From NCBI GenBank assembly GCA_030041195.1, contig JASHOI010000453.1, positions 1 to 27,505 of the forward strand: a stretch of 27,505 nucleotides of DNA. The letters are read 5' to 3'. This stretch comes from Streptosporangiaceae bacterium (GTDB lineage Bacteria > Actinomycetota > Actinomycetes > Streptosporangiales > Streptosporangiaceae). The position numbers and the translations under genes are program-made. The number at the start of each line of letters is the position of its first letter. Within the stretch, counting starts at the first letter, position 1. Below are positions 1 through 9,025 of the stretch, one piece after another. The notes under the pieces are model-generated. The model was not told the origin of the DNA. It did no database searches and saw only the letters and a list, made by a program, of their open reading frames with translations.

Positions 1-7
1 GCCGCGG

Positions 8-1093
8 TTGCTCCTTTATGCCCGTTCTGGCAATCTTTCGGCCGTGGCCGGCCGCCTCTCCGTTCCGCTGTCGGTGCTCGACCTGTGTCCGGTGCCGACC
101 GGGGAATCCGCTGCCGAGGCGCTGCGCCGGAGCCTCGACCTGGCCCAGCACGCCGAACGCTGGGGTTTCACGCGGTACTGGGTCGCGGAGCACCACAGCA
201 TGCCGGGCATCGCCAGCGCGGCGCCGGCGGTCCTGGTCGGCCTCATCGCGTCGGCCACGTCGGCGATCCGGGTCGGCTCGGGCGGGGTGATGCTCCCGAA
301 CCACGCGCCGCTCGCCGTGGCCGAGCAGTTCGGGACGCTCGAGGCGGTGCACCCCGGGCGGATCGACCTGGGGATCGGGCGGGCTCCCGGCACGGACCGG
401 GCGACGGCGCGGGCGCTGCGGCGCAGCGCGGAAGGGCTGCCGGCCGCGGACTTCGCCGGCCAGATCGCCGAACTGCGGGCCTACTTCGCCGGCCAGGGAG
501 GCGAGGGCGGCTCGCCCGGCCGGGTCCCCGCCATCCGTGCCATCCCCGCGGAAGGCAGCGAGCCGGCCGTGTGGCTGCTCGGGTCCACCGGTTACAGCGC
601 GGAACTGGCCGGCCGGCTCGGCCTGCGGTTTGCGTTCGCGTACCACTTCAGCGAGGCCAACGCCAGGCCCGCGCTTGCCCTGTACCGCCGGACCTTCACG
701 CCTTCCGCCCGGCTGGCGGAGCCGTACTGCCTGATCAGCGTGTCCGTGCTCTGCGCGGACGACGCCGCGGCGGCCGAGTGGCTGCACGGATCGTCGCGCC
801 TGTCCATGCTGCGTCTTCGCGCGGGGCGTCCTTCCACGCTGCCGAGCCCGGAAGAGGCCGCCGAACGTGATTACTCAGCGGCCGAGCAGACGGTGATCGC
901 GGAGGCAACCGGCTCCGACGTTGTCGGCGACCCCGCCGGCGTGATCGGGGTGCTTGACCGGCTCATCGCGAGCACCGGCGCCGACGAGCTCATGGTGACG
1001 ACGAGCACGTTCGGGCACGCCGACCGGCTGGCCAGCTACGAGCTGCTCGCATCAGCCCTGCTGGACTCCGCTGCTGCGGTAGTTCCGGAATAG
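8..1093 (+). CDS. LLM-class flavin-dependent oxidoreductase (luciferase family, group 1)
   Basis: This is a bacterial luciferase-like, FMN-dependent monooxygenase/reductase with a TIM-barrel fold; the substrate is unknown. Family landmarks are clear: [13 protein letters not shown] at the barrel entrance (residues 20-32 from the TTG at 8), [15 protein letters not shown] (53-67), the [16 protein letters not shown] strand-loop, and [16 protein letters not shown], which is typical of the alkanal monooxygenase alpha-like subgroup. The start is uncertain. TTG at 8 is only the first start codon in the window, GTG at 44 gives an N-terminus closer to the family, and the gene may begin upstream of the window. 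No strong ribosome-binding site helps to decide. The 3' end overlaps the convergent phosphoesterase gene by 42 bases. Family assignment is confident; function is not. Confidence 0.88.
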   Translation: MLLYARSGNLSAVAGRLSVPLSVLDLCPVPTGESAAEALRRSLDLAQHAERWGFTRYWVAEHHSMPGIASAAPAVLVGLIASATSAIRVGSGGVMLPNHAPLAVAEQFGTLEAVHPGRIDLGIGRAPGTDRATARALRRSAEGLPAADFAGQIAELRAYFAGQGGEGGSPGRVPAIRAIPAEGSEPAVWLLGSTGYSAELAGRLGLRFAFAYHFSEANARPALALYRRTFTPSARLAEPYCLISVSVLCADDAAAAEWLHGSSRLSMLRLRAGRPSTLPSPEEAAERDYSAAEQTVIAEATGSDVVGDPAGVIGVLDRLIASTGADELMVTTSTFGHADRLASYELLASALLDSAAAVVPE

Positions 1094-2674
1094 GTCGTCC
1101 ATGCCGGACGTCCCGTTCATGCTGGGGTCTCCGCCGAAGGACTGGGGGTTCGGCGGGTTGTTCACCGGCGGCGGTGATACCGACTGCACGCTGTCGGCCG
1201 AGCAGATGTCGGCGGGGTCGTAGGACGCGGTGCCCTCGAGCACCTGCAGCAGCGACTCCGACGGCGGGCTGATCGCCGGGCCGATCACGTCCGAACTCGT
1301 CGGGATGGCGGACGGCGGCACCGCGAGGCGGCCCGGCACGGGGTACGGGAGCAGGACCTGCCGGAGGTTCAGCGCGTGCCGGTCACGAGCGGTCAGCGGC
1401 GCCAGGCCGAAGGTGGACTCGATCAGCGCCAGGCTGGAGCAGTGCTCGAACGGGCCCTCGTGCACCACCCGGTGCGGCCACGCCAGGTTCGTCACGACCA
1501 GGCCGGGGACCCGGAAGCCGAGCTGCTTGTAGTTGGGAATCAGCTCGCCGTCGGTGGGGGTGGTGCTGTCGCCGGTGTGGTTCACATCGGCGGGGTTGGT
1601 GTCGTCGATGACCTGCGGCGGGCGCACGTGCTCGTAGAAACCGCCCCACTCGTCGAACGTCACGATGAAGACCGTGTCGTCGAGGTAGCCGTTGTCGGCG
1701 AGCGCGTGGTAGGCGTCGGCGATGAACCGCTCGCCGAGCCGGATGTCGCCCTGGGGGTGGTCATCCCCGGACGTCCCGGTCGTCTCGTTGTAGAACGCGG
1801 GGTCGATGTAGCTCACGTTCGGCAGCGTGCCGTTCTGGCAGGCCGTGACGAACGACGTGCCGGAGGATAGCGCCGCCGTGGCGGCGTTGGCGTCCGAGAA
1901 CGGATGCATGAACGCCTGGTACTTGAACGTCGCCCCGGGCTCGATCGCCGGGTCGGCCCACAGGGCCAGGAACGGCGCGTCCTGGAAGTAGTAGCCGCCG
2001 GTGGGGATGCCGTCGGAGTTCGGGATCGGCGACAGCTGGTCCCAGATGGTCGGCAGCGTCGACGGCACGAACGAGTTGTGGTCCCGGTCGGTCTGGGCCG
2101 CGTGCTGGTAGAAGCGGTTCGGGTAGGTCTCGCCGGCGAACGCGCAGAAGTAGCGGTCCAGCGTCGTGTAGTTCTCCGCGAGCGCGCCGATGACCGGCAG
2201 GTCGGGCAGTGCCTTGCGGCTCCCGTCGGGGTTGAGGTTGGTGTAGTAGCCGATTGGGAACGTGTTCGCCGCGGCCGGGGTCACGCCCGTCTCCACCTCC
2301 CCCGGCCGCCACAGGAAGCCGTTCATCTTGCCGTAGTTGTACTCGACCAGCCAGCCTTCCCAGCTGTGGTCCGGGTCGCTGTACCCGCAGCCCTGGAAGT
2401 CCGGGGCGAGCGGGTAGTTCGGGTAGGTGTTGCCGTCGACGATGGACTCGAACGTCAGGTCGTGCCGGCCGTCGGCACCCGGCAGCCAGCTGAGGAAGTG
2501 GTCAAACGAGCGGTTCTCCATCATCAGGATGACGATGTGGCGGATGCCCTGCGAGCCGTTGGCGCGAACCGTGCTCGAGGCGTTGGCGACGGCCTGGCCC
2601 AGCAGGTCGGTGCCGGTGATGGCGAGGCCGGTCGAGGCGGCCGAGATCTGCAGGAACTTGCGACGGGAAAACAT
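1052..2674 (-). CDS. Tat-exported phosphoesterase (phospholipase C / acid phosphatase family)
   Basis: This 540-aa secreted phosphoesterase belongs to the family that contains non-haemolytic phospholipase C and AcpA-type acid phosphatases. The N-terminus [14 protein letters not shown] carries a twin-arginine motif and a short hydrophobic stretch, so Tat export is likely. The catalytic opening [15 protein letters not shown] (residues 46-60) is diagnostic. Later landmarks are DPDHSWEG, the [16 protein letters not shown] segment, [12 protein letters not shown] and [18 protein letters not shown], which supply metal ligands and substrate contacts in characterised members. The frame is open further upstream, but ATG at 2674 places the Tat signal at the true N-terminus. 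The gene converges with the flavin oxidoreductase and overlaps it by 42 bases. A phospholipase and a phosphomonoesterase cannot be told apart from sequence alone. Confidence 0.92.
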   Translation of the reverse strand: MFSRRKFLQISAASTGLAITGTDLLGQAVANASSTVRANGSQGIRHIVILMMENRSFDHFLSWLPGADGRHDLTFESIVDGNTYPNYPLAPDFQGCGYSDPDHSWEGWLVEYNYGKMNGFLWRPGEVETGVTPAAANTFPIGYYTNLNPDGSRKALPDLPVIGALAENYTTLDRYFCAFAGETYPNRFYQHAAQTDRDHNSFVPSTLPTIWDQLSPIPNSDGIPTGGYYFQDAPFLALWADPAIEPGATFKYQAFMHPFSDANAATAALSSGTSFVTACQNGTLPNVSYIDPAFYNETTGTSGDDHPQGDIRLGERFIADAYHALADNGYLDDTVFIVTFDEWGGFYEHVRPPQVIDDTNPADVNHTGDSTTPTDGELIPNYKQLGFRVPGLVVTNLAWPHRVVHEGPFEHCSSLALIESTFGLAPLTARDRHALNLRQVLLPYPVPGRLAVPPSAIPTSSDVIGPAISPPSESLLQVLEGTASYDPADICSADSVQSVSPPPVNNPPNPQSFGGDPSMNGTSGMDDLFRNYRSSGVQQG

Positions 2675-2756
2675 CCAGCAAAGGTACGCCTCATCGGCAG
2701 TCCTGACTTCTCCGGCAAGCCGACGATTGCTGAAATTATGGAGAAATTTGCGGGCA

Positions 2757-4046
2757 TCAGGCCAGGGCCAGCGTGATGGCGTGCAAGGCCAGGCCCACGC
2801 CGGCGCCAACCACGGTGCCGTTGATGCGGATGAACTGCAGATCCCGGCCCAGCAGGAGCTCCAGCTGGCTTGACGTCTGCTGCGCGTCCCACCGCTGGAT
2901 CGTTCCCGTGACCAGGCCGGCGAGCTCGTCGTGGAACTGGTCGGTGAGTGCCCTGGCGCCCGAGTCGGCCATGCGCAGCAGCCCGTCCTGGAGGCGGGTG
3001 TCTGATCCGAGGCGACGGCCGGCCGCCGCCAGCAGACCGGCGAGCTGGCGGCGCAGCTCAGACTGGGGGTCGAGCGCCTGGCCCCGCAGCGCGTCCTTGG
3101 CGTGCTTCCACAGCGACGAGGACCAGTCCCGCAGTTCGGCGCTGCTCAGCATGTCGCGCTTCAAGCGCTCCCCGCGCTCGCGCAGATCCGGCGAGGTCTC
3201 CAGGCGGTCCGGGAGACCGGCGAGCCATTGCTCGAACTGACGCCGCGCCTCGTCGTCCGGATTGCTCGCCATGGCCACCAGCCGGAGGCGCAGGCGGGTG
3301 TACAGGCGGTCGAACACCCGCCGGTAGACCGCGTCGGGCACCCAGCGCGGTGATTCGCCCTCGAACAGCGCACGGATCTCCGCGTAATGGTCGGCGAGAT
3401 AGCTGTCGGCGCCGGCCACGATCGCGTTGAACAGCCCGGCGTGGTGGCCTCCGGCGAGGACGACCCGCAGCGCCCGCCCGGCCAGCGGCGCCACCTCCAC
3501 GCCGTCGATCACCCGGGTCAGCTCGGCGGTGAGCACCCGGTGGACGTCCTCATCGCGAAGCGCCTCGGCCACCGTGACCACCGCATCCGCGGCGTGACCG
3601 GCGACGCTGGCGGCGTTGGCCTCGTCGGCCAGCCAGGCAGCAAGCCGGGAAACGAGCCCAGCGGAGCGAATCCGCTCGGCAACGACATCGGCGTTGAGGA
3701 AGTTTTCCTGTACGAACTGGCCGAGCGTGGCCGCGAACTGATCCTTGCGCTCCACGATCAGCGCGGTGTGCGGTATCGGCAGGCCTAGGGGGCGGCGGAA
3801 CAGGGCCGTCACAGCGAACCAGTCAGCGACACCGCCGACCATGGCCGCCTCGGCGCCGGCCTGCACGTAGCCGAGCGCCGTACCGTGAGCGCCGGCCACG
3901 GTCACGGCCACGAACACCGCCGTGGCTGCCGCGAGAAAGGCGGTGGCCCGCCGGCGCGCGGAGGCCAGGCGGCGGGCGCGCAGTTCCGGCGACTCACGTT
4001 GCGGTGCGGACACCGGTGCAGCCGGCATCGTCGCGGCAGGTTCCAT
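2757..4046 (-). CDS. DUF445 family membrane protein
   Basis: This 429-aa DUF445 (YjiN-like) protein has an unknown biochemical role. After a basic N-terminus there is a hydrophobic segment (about residues 35-51). The family signature follows as GGVADWFAVTALFRRPLGLPIPHTALI (about 71-97, with the GGVADWFAVTALF core). A long, largely helical charged region comes next, and the protein closes with a hydrophobic C-terminal segment (about 411-429). That topology, two membrane ends around a soluble helical middle, is typical of the family. ATG at 4046 has a good upstream GGGAGG. The gene lies 82 bases upstream of the phosphoesterase on the same strand and may be cotranscribed with it. Confidence 0.9.
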   Translation of the reverse strand: MEPAATMPAAPVSAPQRESPELRARRLASARRRATAFLAAATAVFVAVTVAGAHGTALGYVQAGAEAAMVGGVADWFAVTALFRRPLGLPIPHTALIVERKDQFAATLGQFVQENFLNADVVAERIRSAGLVSRLAAWLADEANAASVAGHAADAVVTVAEALRDEDVHRVLTAELTRVIDGVEVAPLAGRALRVVLAGGHHAGLFNAIVAGADSYLADHYAEIRALFEGESPRWVPDAVYRRVFDRLYTRLRLRLVAMASNPDDEARRQFEQWLAGLPDRLETSPDLRERGERLKRDMLSSAELRDWSSSLWKHAKDALRGQALDPQSELRRQLAGLLAAAGRRLGSDTRLQDGLLRMADSGARALTDQFHDELAGLVTGTIQRWDAQQTSSQLELLLGRDLQFIRINGTVVGAGVGLALHAITLALA

Positions 4047-4261
4047 CTGGCGGCCTCCCGGTCAGCCCGCAGCACGGCACGGTGATGCGCAGCCTTCTCA
4101 GACGAGCAGTCCTCTCGGCAGATCAGCCTCAGTCTCGCATCTGGGTGATCGCTCGCATTCATGCCCGCAGCGCCCCAGGAGCGGTATTCGCCAGCCCGGT
4201 CGGCCCGCGGCAGACGGATGTGCTCTGATGGAGGTGAGGGCTTTTACTCGACTAGATCGGG

Positions 4262-4570
4262 ATGGGCGCCATGGCCGACACGGCAGCGGACAATCAGTCA
4301 ACCGGAGCCTGGCCGCAGCTCAGTTCCGGGCCACTCATCACCGGCGGGGTCTTCATCGGAGTCGGCGCCGTGGTGGCTCTGGTGGGGCTCGCCATTATCG
4401 GCTCTCACGTGGCAGCGGCGACCCGGAGATGGGCCAGCGAGCTGGAGACGCCGCCGGGCGAGCTCGCGAGGCTCAAGTGGGAACAGGCCAAGTCCGCGGC
4501 GGCTTCCGGGGCCAACACCTGGCGGACGCACCCGCACGCGCAGGCGCGCCTGGTCCGGCGCAGCAGCTGA
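4262..4570 (+). CDS. small single-pass membrane protein, function unknown
   Basis: This is a 102-aa protein with one clear transmembrane segment (about residues 26-50, rich in G, V, A and I). A basic, alanine-rich cytoplasmic tail ending HPHAQARLVRRSS follows. I recognise the general type as an actinobacterial conserved hypothetical but know of no function. A second ATG at 4271, giving a protein that starts MADTAADNQ, is an equally reasonable start because neither ATG has a convincing ribosome-binding site. The gene converges with manA, with only 21 bases between the stop codons. Codon usage is strongly GC3-biased, supporting a real gene. Confidence 0.65.
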   Translation: MGAMADTAADNQSTGAWPQLSSGPLITGGVFIGVGAVVALVGLAIIGSHVAAATRRWASELETPPGELARLKWEQAKSAAASGANTWRTHPHAQARLVRRSS

Positions 4571-4581
4571 GCGCGCCCCGG

Positions 4582-4598
4582 TGCCTGGCGATCAGGCA
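4582..4598. terminator. small hairpin between convergent genes
   Basis: TGCCTG and CAGGCA form perfect 6-base arms around a 5-base loop (GCGAT), exactly between the stop codon of the small membrane protein and that of manA. There is no T-run on either side, so any role as a bidirectional terminator is inferred from position only. Confidence 0.3.
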
Positions 4599-5779
4599 GT
4601 GCCGCCGACGGTGGCCCGCAGGATTGTTCCTGGCCCGGTCGCGACGACTCCGGCGCACCGGGCCGACAGGTAGGCGGACTCGCCCCTGCGCAGCGTCAGC
4701 TCGGCGCCGTCCGGCGCGCTGAGCAGCACCGTGCCGGCGACGCACAGCAGGATCTGCGGCAGCGAATCCGGCAGCTTGATGCCGTCGGCGCCGGGGCGCA
4801 CGCGGCTGAGCCTGAAGTCATCGACCGGCACCGGGTACGTCTCCTCGCTGCCGTCGCGCTCGGGGCGCAGCACGTGCAGCCGGCTGGGCCGGAAGTCAAT
4901 GACCCGCAGCAGCTCGGGCACGTTCACCCGCTTGCTGGTCAGGCCGGCCCGCAGCACGTTGTCGGAGGAGGCCATGATCTCGGCGGCGAAGCCGCGCAGG
5001 TAGGAGTGCGGGACGCCGGCGGCCACGAACAGCGCGTCGCCCTCCTCGAGCACGCCGTAGTTGAGCAGCAGCGCCACCAGCACCCCCGGGTCACGGGGAT
5101 AGGCGGCCGCCAGGCCGGCGTACGCCGCGCCGGCCGCGGCCCAGCGCCCGTGGCCCGCCTCCAGGCGCGCGCAGCCGTCCCGGACGGCGGCGATGACCGC
5201 GGTGTGGTCGGCCTGCGCGGTGAGGATCTCGGTGACAAGCACCCGCAGGCCGTCTTCGCCCGGCGAGCCGGCCAGCAGCCGGACGTAGCCGGCCAGCCCG
5301 GGCACGGCGAGATCCTCGAGCAGCGCGAGCGTGTCGTGCACCGGCCGGAACCCGCACAGCGCCTCGAAGCCGTCGCGCAGCGCGCAGAGCAGCTCGGGCT
5401 TGTGGTTGTCGTCCGGGTAGTCGCGCTCGGTCGCACCGCTGCTGACCTCCGCGGCATAGGCGGCCTCGGCGTGCCGCTTGTCCGGGTGCACCTGCAGCGA
5501 CAGCGGCTCGGCCGCGGCGAGGACCTTGAACAGGAACGGCAGCCGCGCTCCGAAGCGCCGCGACACCGCGGGTCCCAGCTCGCCGGCCGGGTCCTCGGCG
5601 ATCAGCGCCGGCAGCGGTGTCGCGGTGCCGTCACGGAGCACCGCCGAGGGGGCCGAAGGGTGCGCGCCCATCCACAGTTCCGCCTGCGGACTGCCGTCCG
5701 GCGGCAGCCCGAGGAACTCCGGGATGTCCCGGGTGGATCCCCACGCGTAGTTCTGAACGGGATTGTCCAGGCGGTCCAT
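4592..5779 (-). CDS. manA: mannose-6-phosphate isomerase, class I
   Basis: This is a zinc-dependent type I phosphomannose isomerase interconverting fructose-6-phosphate and mannose-6-phosphate, which feeds GDP-mannose, mannan and glycolipid synthesis. It has 395 aa, normal for the family. Landmarks are NPVQNYAWGS (6-15), AELWMGAHPSAPS (33-45), PFLFKVLAAAEPLSLQVHPDK with likely Zn ligands Q96 and H98, the DDNHKPE segment with E129, and the cupin-like VAAGVPHSYLRGFAAEIMASSDNVLRAG region containing the last His ligand. ATG at 5779 gives the standard MDRLDNPVQ N-terminus; the open frame upstream of it is not homologous to the family. No strong ribosome-binding site is visible. The gene diverges from the APC permease. 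Confidence 0.95.
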   Translation of the reverse strand: MDRLDNPVQNYAWGSTRDIPEFLGLPPDGSPQAELWMGAHPSAPSAVLRDGTATPLPALIAEDPAGELGPAVSRRFGARLPFLFKVLAAAEPLSLQVHPDKRHAEAAYAAEVSSGATERDYPDDNHKPELLCALRDGFEALCGFRPVHDTLALLEDLAVPGLAGYVRLLAGSPGEDGLRVLVTEILTAQADHTAVIAAVRDGCARLEAGHGRWAAAGAAYAGLAAAYPRDPGVLVALLLNYGVLEEGDALFVAAGVPHSYLRGFAAEIMASSDNVLRAGLTSKRVNVPELLRVIDFRPSRLHVLRPERDGSEETYPVPVDDFRLSRVRPGADGIKLPDSLPQILLCVAGTVLLSAPDGAELTLRRGESAYLSARCAGVVATGPGTILRATVGGTA

Positions 5780-5953
5780 GCGCTGACGTACCTGCTCTCG
5801 TTGCCCGGCGCCGGCGTGCTCGCCGCCGCGCGCCCCAACGAAGACTAGCGCCGTGATCAGGATGGCGTCCGCCGCCCGGAACGTGGCGCCGACGGCGATC
5901 CTGCGAACGGTGTTGCGCGAGGTGCGGCCGCGCCGCGGCGGCGGGACACAGGC

Positions 5954-5983
5954 TTGACGCTGATGCGTGAATCGCCTCAGTAT
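5954..5983 (+). promoter_or_regulatory. candidate sigma-A-type promoter for the APC permease
   Basis: A TTGACG -35 box (5954-5959) and a CAGTAT -10 box (5978-5983) are separated by 18 bases. The expected start of transcription would be near 5990, about 47 bases before the permease ATG. This rests on consensus matching only. Confidence 0.45.
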
Positions 5984-6036
5984 CCGGGGAAACAGGGACG
6001 AGGCATCGTGATCACGTCCGTGAGACGGAGGATCTG

Positions 6037-7560
6037 ATGACGGAGGAAAGCACTGGCCTGGAATTAGCCCCATCTGTTCACGCGGTTGCCACGGTCGCGG
6101 CGGGCGAGGAACGGAAGAAGCTGCGGCGCAGCGTGGGGCGCCTGGACACCGCGTTCCTGATGCTGGCCGCGATCATTGTTCTGGACACGCTCGGCGCGGT
6201 GTCGAGTTACGGGGCGCAGGCCTTCACCTGGCTAATCGTGATGATCATCTTTTTCCTGGTCCCCTACGGCCTGCTCACCGCGGAGCTGGGAAGCGCGTTC
6301 CCGGAGGAGGGCGGCCCGTACGTCTGGGTCAAACTTGCCTTCGGCCGCGCCGCGGCGGCCGTGGTGTCGGTCATGTACTGGGTGGACAACCCGATCTGGC
6401 TGGCCGGGACGCTCGCCGTCACCGCGATGGCCACGTTCAGCACGTTCTTCGTGACGCTGTCGCTGGCCTGGCAGTACGTCTTTGGGCTGATCTTCGTCTG
6501 GGCTGGGATCGGCACGGTCATCATGGCGCTGAAGTTCGGAAAGTGGGTGGCCACCGGCGGTGCTGTCGTCCGCGTCGTCTTGATGGCGCTGTTCACGCTC
6601 ACGGTCGTCTTCTACGCGGTCGGGCACGGGGTGCACGGATTCGGCGGCGGCGCGTTCAAGCCCACGTGGGCCGTGTTCCTGCTGGCGGCGCCCATCCTCA
6701 TCTTCGACCTGGAGGGCTTCGAGCTGCCGAGCAGCGCATCCGAGGAGCTGAAGAACCCGCGCCGGGACGTGCCGTTCGCCGTGCTGCGCTCCGGGATCGG
6801 CACCGTGCTGTTCTACGGCGTGCCCATCTTGGCCATCTTGCTGGTGCTGCGCCCGGCGCAACTGTCCAGCGTCGGCGGCTTCGTCGACGCGATGCAGACC
6901 GTCTTCGTCGTCTACGGCGGTCACACGACCGCCTCCGGCACCGTGCTCACCGGCGCAGGCAGGGTCCTCGCCGACGTCTGCGCGATCGGGGTGATCTTCG
7001 GGCTGCTGTCGTCGGGCGTGGTCTGGCTCATCGGCTCCGACCGCACCCAGGCGGTCGCGGGGTTCGACGGCGCCGCGCCGCGATGGATGGGGTACTTCTC
7101 CAAGCGCCTCGGCACGCCGATCGGCGTGAACCTGCTGTCGGGCGTGGTGTCGACCGGGGTTCTCGTTCTGGCGCTGACGCTGACCAGCGGTAACGCGGCG
7201 AAGTACTTCAGTGCCACGCTGGGCCTGGTGATCTCCATGGTCACGGTCACCTATGTGCTGATCTTCCCGGCGGTGATCAGGCTGCGGTACAAATATCCCG
7301 ACGTGCGCCGTCCGTACCGGATACCGGGCGGCACGATCGGGTTGTGGGTGACCGGGATCCTGACCACGGCCTGGGCCGCCTTCACAACCGTCGCCGTGGT
7401 CTACCCGGGCATCGGCACCGCGTCGCCGGATTCCTCACTGCCCAGCGGGTTCGCCGGGCAGCGCCTCCAGTACGAGTTGTCGCAGATTATCCCGCTCGCG
7501 GCCATGATCCTCATCGGGCTTATGTTCTACGCGCTGGGCCGGCGCACCCGGCAGCAGTGA
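6037..7560 (+). CDS. APC-superfamily amino acid/amine permease
   Basis: This 507-aa polytopic transporter has about 12 hydrophobic segments and belongs to the amino acid-polyamine-organocation superfamily. Family landmarks are the motif AELGSAFPEEGGPYVWV (82-98) in the TM2-loop region and FELPSSASEELKNPRRDVP (228-246), with the typical EE-x-x-NP-R core. Transport is probably proton-coupled uptake or antiport across the cytoplasmic membrane; the substrate cannot be read. ATG at 6037 is preceded by GGAG at good spacing. The gene stops 103 bases before the Rieske dioxygenase operon and points the same way. It may import the substrate of that pathway, but a separate candidate promoter lies between them, so the link is inference. 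Confidence 0.9.
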   Translation: MTEESTGLELAPSVHAVATVAAGEERKKLRRSVGRLDTAFLMLAAIIVLDTLGAVSSYGAQAFTWLIVMIIFFLVPYGLLTAELGSAFPEEGGPYVWVKLAFGRAAAAVVSVMYWVDNPIWLAGTLAVTAMATFSTFFVTLSLAWQYVFGLIFVWAGIGTVIMALKFGKWVATGGAVVRVVLMALFTLTVVFYAVGHGVHGFGGGAFKPTWAVFLLAAPILIFDLEGFELPSSASEELKNPRRDVPFAVLRSGIGTVLFYGVPILAILLVLRPAQLSSVGGFVDAMQTVFVVYGGHTTASGTVLTGAGRVLADVCAIGVIFGLLSSGVVWLIGSDRTQAVAGFDGAAPRWMGYFSKRLGTPIGVNLLSGVVSTGVLVLALTLTSGNAAKYFSATLGLVISMVTVTYVLIFPAVIRLRYKYPDVRRPYRIPGGTIGLWVTGILTTAWAAFTTVAVVYPGIGTASPDSSLPSGFAGQRLQYELSQIIPLAAMILIGLMFYALGRRTRQQ

Positions 7561-7570
7561 TCACCTGCCG

Positions 7571-7599
7571 TTGCAGAAGCAATTTCTGTAGGACAGAAT
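7571..7599 (+). promoter_or_regulatory. candidate promoter of the Rieske dioxygenase operon
   Basis: TTGCAG (7571-7576) and CAGAAT (7594-7599) are spaced by 17 bases, a good match to a vegetative actinobacterial promoter. It lies in the 103-base gap before the dioxygenase alpha subunit. Transcription would begin near 7606. An inverted repeat overlaps the -10 box. Confidence 0.5.
7584..7598. promoter_or_regulatory. operator-like palindrome over the dioxygenase promoter
   Basis: TTCTGT-AGG-ACAGAA is a perfect inverted repeat with 6-base arms and a 3-base centre, covering the end of the spacer and most of the -10 box. A dimeric repressor of the IclR, GntR or similar type could bind here. No regulator gene is present nearby, so its identity is open. 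Confidence 0.45.
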
Positions 7600-7663
7600 C
7601 GCACCAGGCGCTCGACGATCGGCTCTGGTCAGCGCCGGCCGGCCGTCACGGAGGATCGATGCA

Positions 7664-9025
7664 GTGCTGGACCTGACCGCCATCGTGGCCGACGTGCGGC
7701 GTGGCATGATCCCCGCTCACATCTACAACGATCCCGAGGTCTTCGCGCTGGAACGCGAGCGGCTGTTCGCGCACGCGTGGGTCTTCGTGGCGCACGAGTC
7801 GGAGATTCCCCAGCCCGGGGATTACGTGGTGCGCCGCGTCCTGGACGACTCGTTCATCGTGGCCAGGGACGAGCACGGCGCGGTACGGGTGATGTTCAAC
7901 ATGTGCCTGCACCGCGGCATGCAGGTGTGCCGGGCGGAGATGGGGAACGCGTCGCATTTCCGGTGTCCCTATCACGCGTGGACCTACCGCAACGACGGGC
8001 GCCTGGCCGGGCTGCCCTTCCACGACGAGGCGTACGGCGGCGAGGACGGCTTCGCCCGTCGCGGGCAGGCGCTGCTGCCCGCCCCGGCCATGGACCGCTA
8101 CAACGGGCTGATCTTCGTCAGCCTCGACCCGGGAGCGCCGCCGCTGCCGGACTGGCTCGGGGACTTTGCGTTCTACCTGGATCTCTACACCCGGCAGAGC
8201 CCGGCGCAGGTGGAGCTGCGCGGCCCGCAGCGCTGGCGGGTGCGGGCGAACTGGAAGATCGGCGCGGAGAACTTCGCCGGGGACAGCTATCACACGCCGC
8301 ACACGCACGCCAGCGTCGTCGACATCGGGCTGTTCCGTGAGCCACGGGCCAGCAAACGCAAGGAAGGCGCGCTCTACGCCGCGGGCCCGGGCGCCGGGAC
8401 CACCTACAAGCTGCCGCCGGGCGGGTCGTTCGCCGAGCAGTTGCGGTACGTCGGGTACCCGGACGAGATGATCCCGGCGATGGAGTCGTCGTGGTCGCCC
8501 GGCCAGCGGGCGCTCGTCGAGGACAGCGGCTTCATGGTGTCGGCGGCCACGCTGTTTCCCAACCTGAGCTTCGTCCACAACTGGCCGCAGATTGACGAGG
8601 CCGGCACCGTCGCGCCGTTCATCTCCATCCGGCAGTGGCAGCCGGTGTCCGAGCGGGAGACCGAGGTGCTCTCCTGGTTCGCGGTCGACGCGAGCGCGCC
8701 CGAGCGGTTCAAGCAGCGCTCCTACCGGGCGTACCTGATGTGCTTCGGCAGCTCTGGCATGTTCGAGCAGGACGACGTGGAGAACTGGGTCTCGATCACG
8801 GACATGGCCGCCGGCACGATGGCCAGGCGGCTGCTGCTGAACAGCCGCATGGGCCTGAGCGCGGCGGACAAGCCGATCAGGCCGCCGCTGGCCGGGTTCG
8901 CCGGCCCCGGCACGGCGTACCAGGGATTCGGCGAATTCAACCAGCGGCACTGGCTGGGCATGTGGAGCGATCACCTGGCCGGCGCCGCGGATCAGCTGGC
9001 CGGTGCCGCGGACGGCGCCCGGTGA
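7664..9025 (+). CDS. aromatic ring-hydroxylating dioxygenase, alpha (Rieske) subunit
   Basis: This 453-aa large subunit of a Rieske non-haem iron oxygenase would dihydroxylate an aromatic ring to a cis-dihydrodiol. The Rieske [2Fe-2S] ligands are C81-x-H83 and C101-x-x-H104. The mononuclear iron site is seen in NWKIGAENFAGDSYHTPHTH, with bridging D207 and ligands H210 and H215; the third ligand is probably D370 or D371 in FEQDDVENW. All key residues are intact. GTG at 7664 is used, with CGGAGG nine bases upstream; the nearby ATG at 7659 is out of frame. The gene is followed by the beta subunit with a 4-base GTGA overlap. The aromatic substrate cannot be named. No ferredoxin or reductase gene is present in this operon. 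Confidence 0.94.
   Translation: MLDLTAIVADVRRGMIPAHIYNDPEVFALERERLFAHAWVFVAHESEIPQPGDYVVRRVLDDSFIVARDEHGAVRVMFNMCLHRGMQVCRAEMGNASHFRCPYHAWTYRNDGRLAGLPFHDEAYGGEDGFARRGQALLPAPAMDRYNGLIFVSLDPGAPPLPDWLGDFAFYLDLYTRQSPAQVELRGPQRWRVRANWKIGAENFAGDSYHTPHTHASVVDIGLFREPRASKRKEGALYAAGPGAGTTYKLPPGGSFAEQLRYVGYPDEMIPAMESSWSPGQRALVEDSGFMVSAATLFPNLSFVHNWPQIDEAGTVAPFISIRQWQPVSERETEVLSWFAVDASAPERFKQRSYRAYLMCFGSSGMFEQDDVENWVSITDMAAGTMARRLLLNSRMGLSAADKPIRPPLAGFAGPGTAYQGFGEFNQRHWLGMWSDHLAGAADQLAGAADGAR

Noticed and set aside
4874..5848. Plus-strand 324-codon frame over manA
   Set aside because: Shadow frame; manA on the minus strand has all zinc-site motifs.
7646..8974. 442-codon open frame antisense to the dioxygenase alpha gene
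   Set aside because: Its composition (R, G, H, V, P-rich) is the typical shadow of a GC3-biased gene; the plus-strand frame carries intact Rieske and iron motifs.
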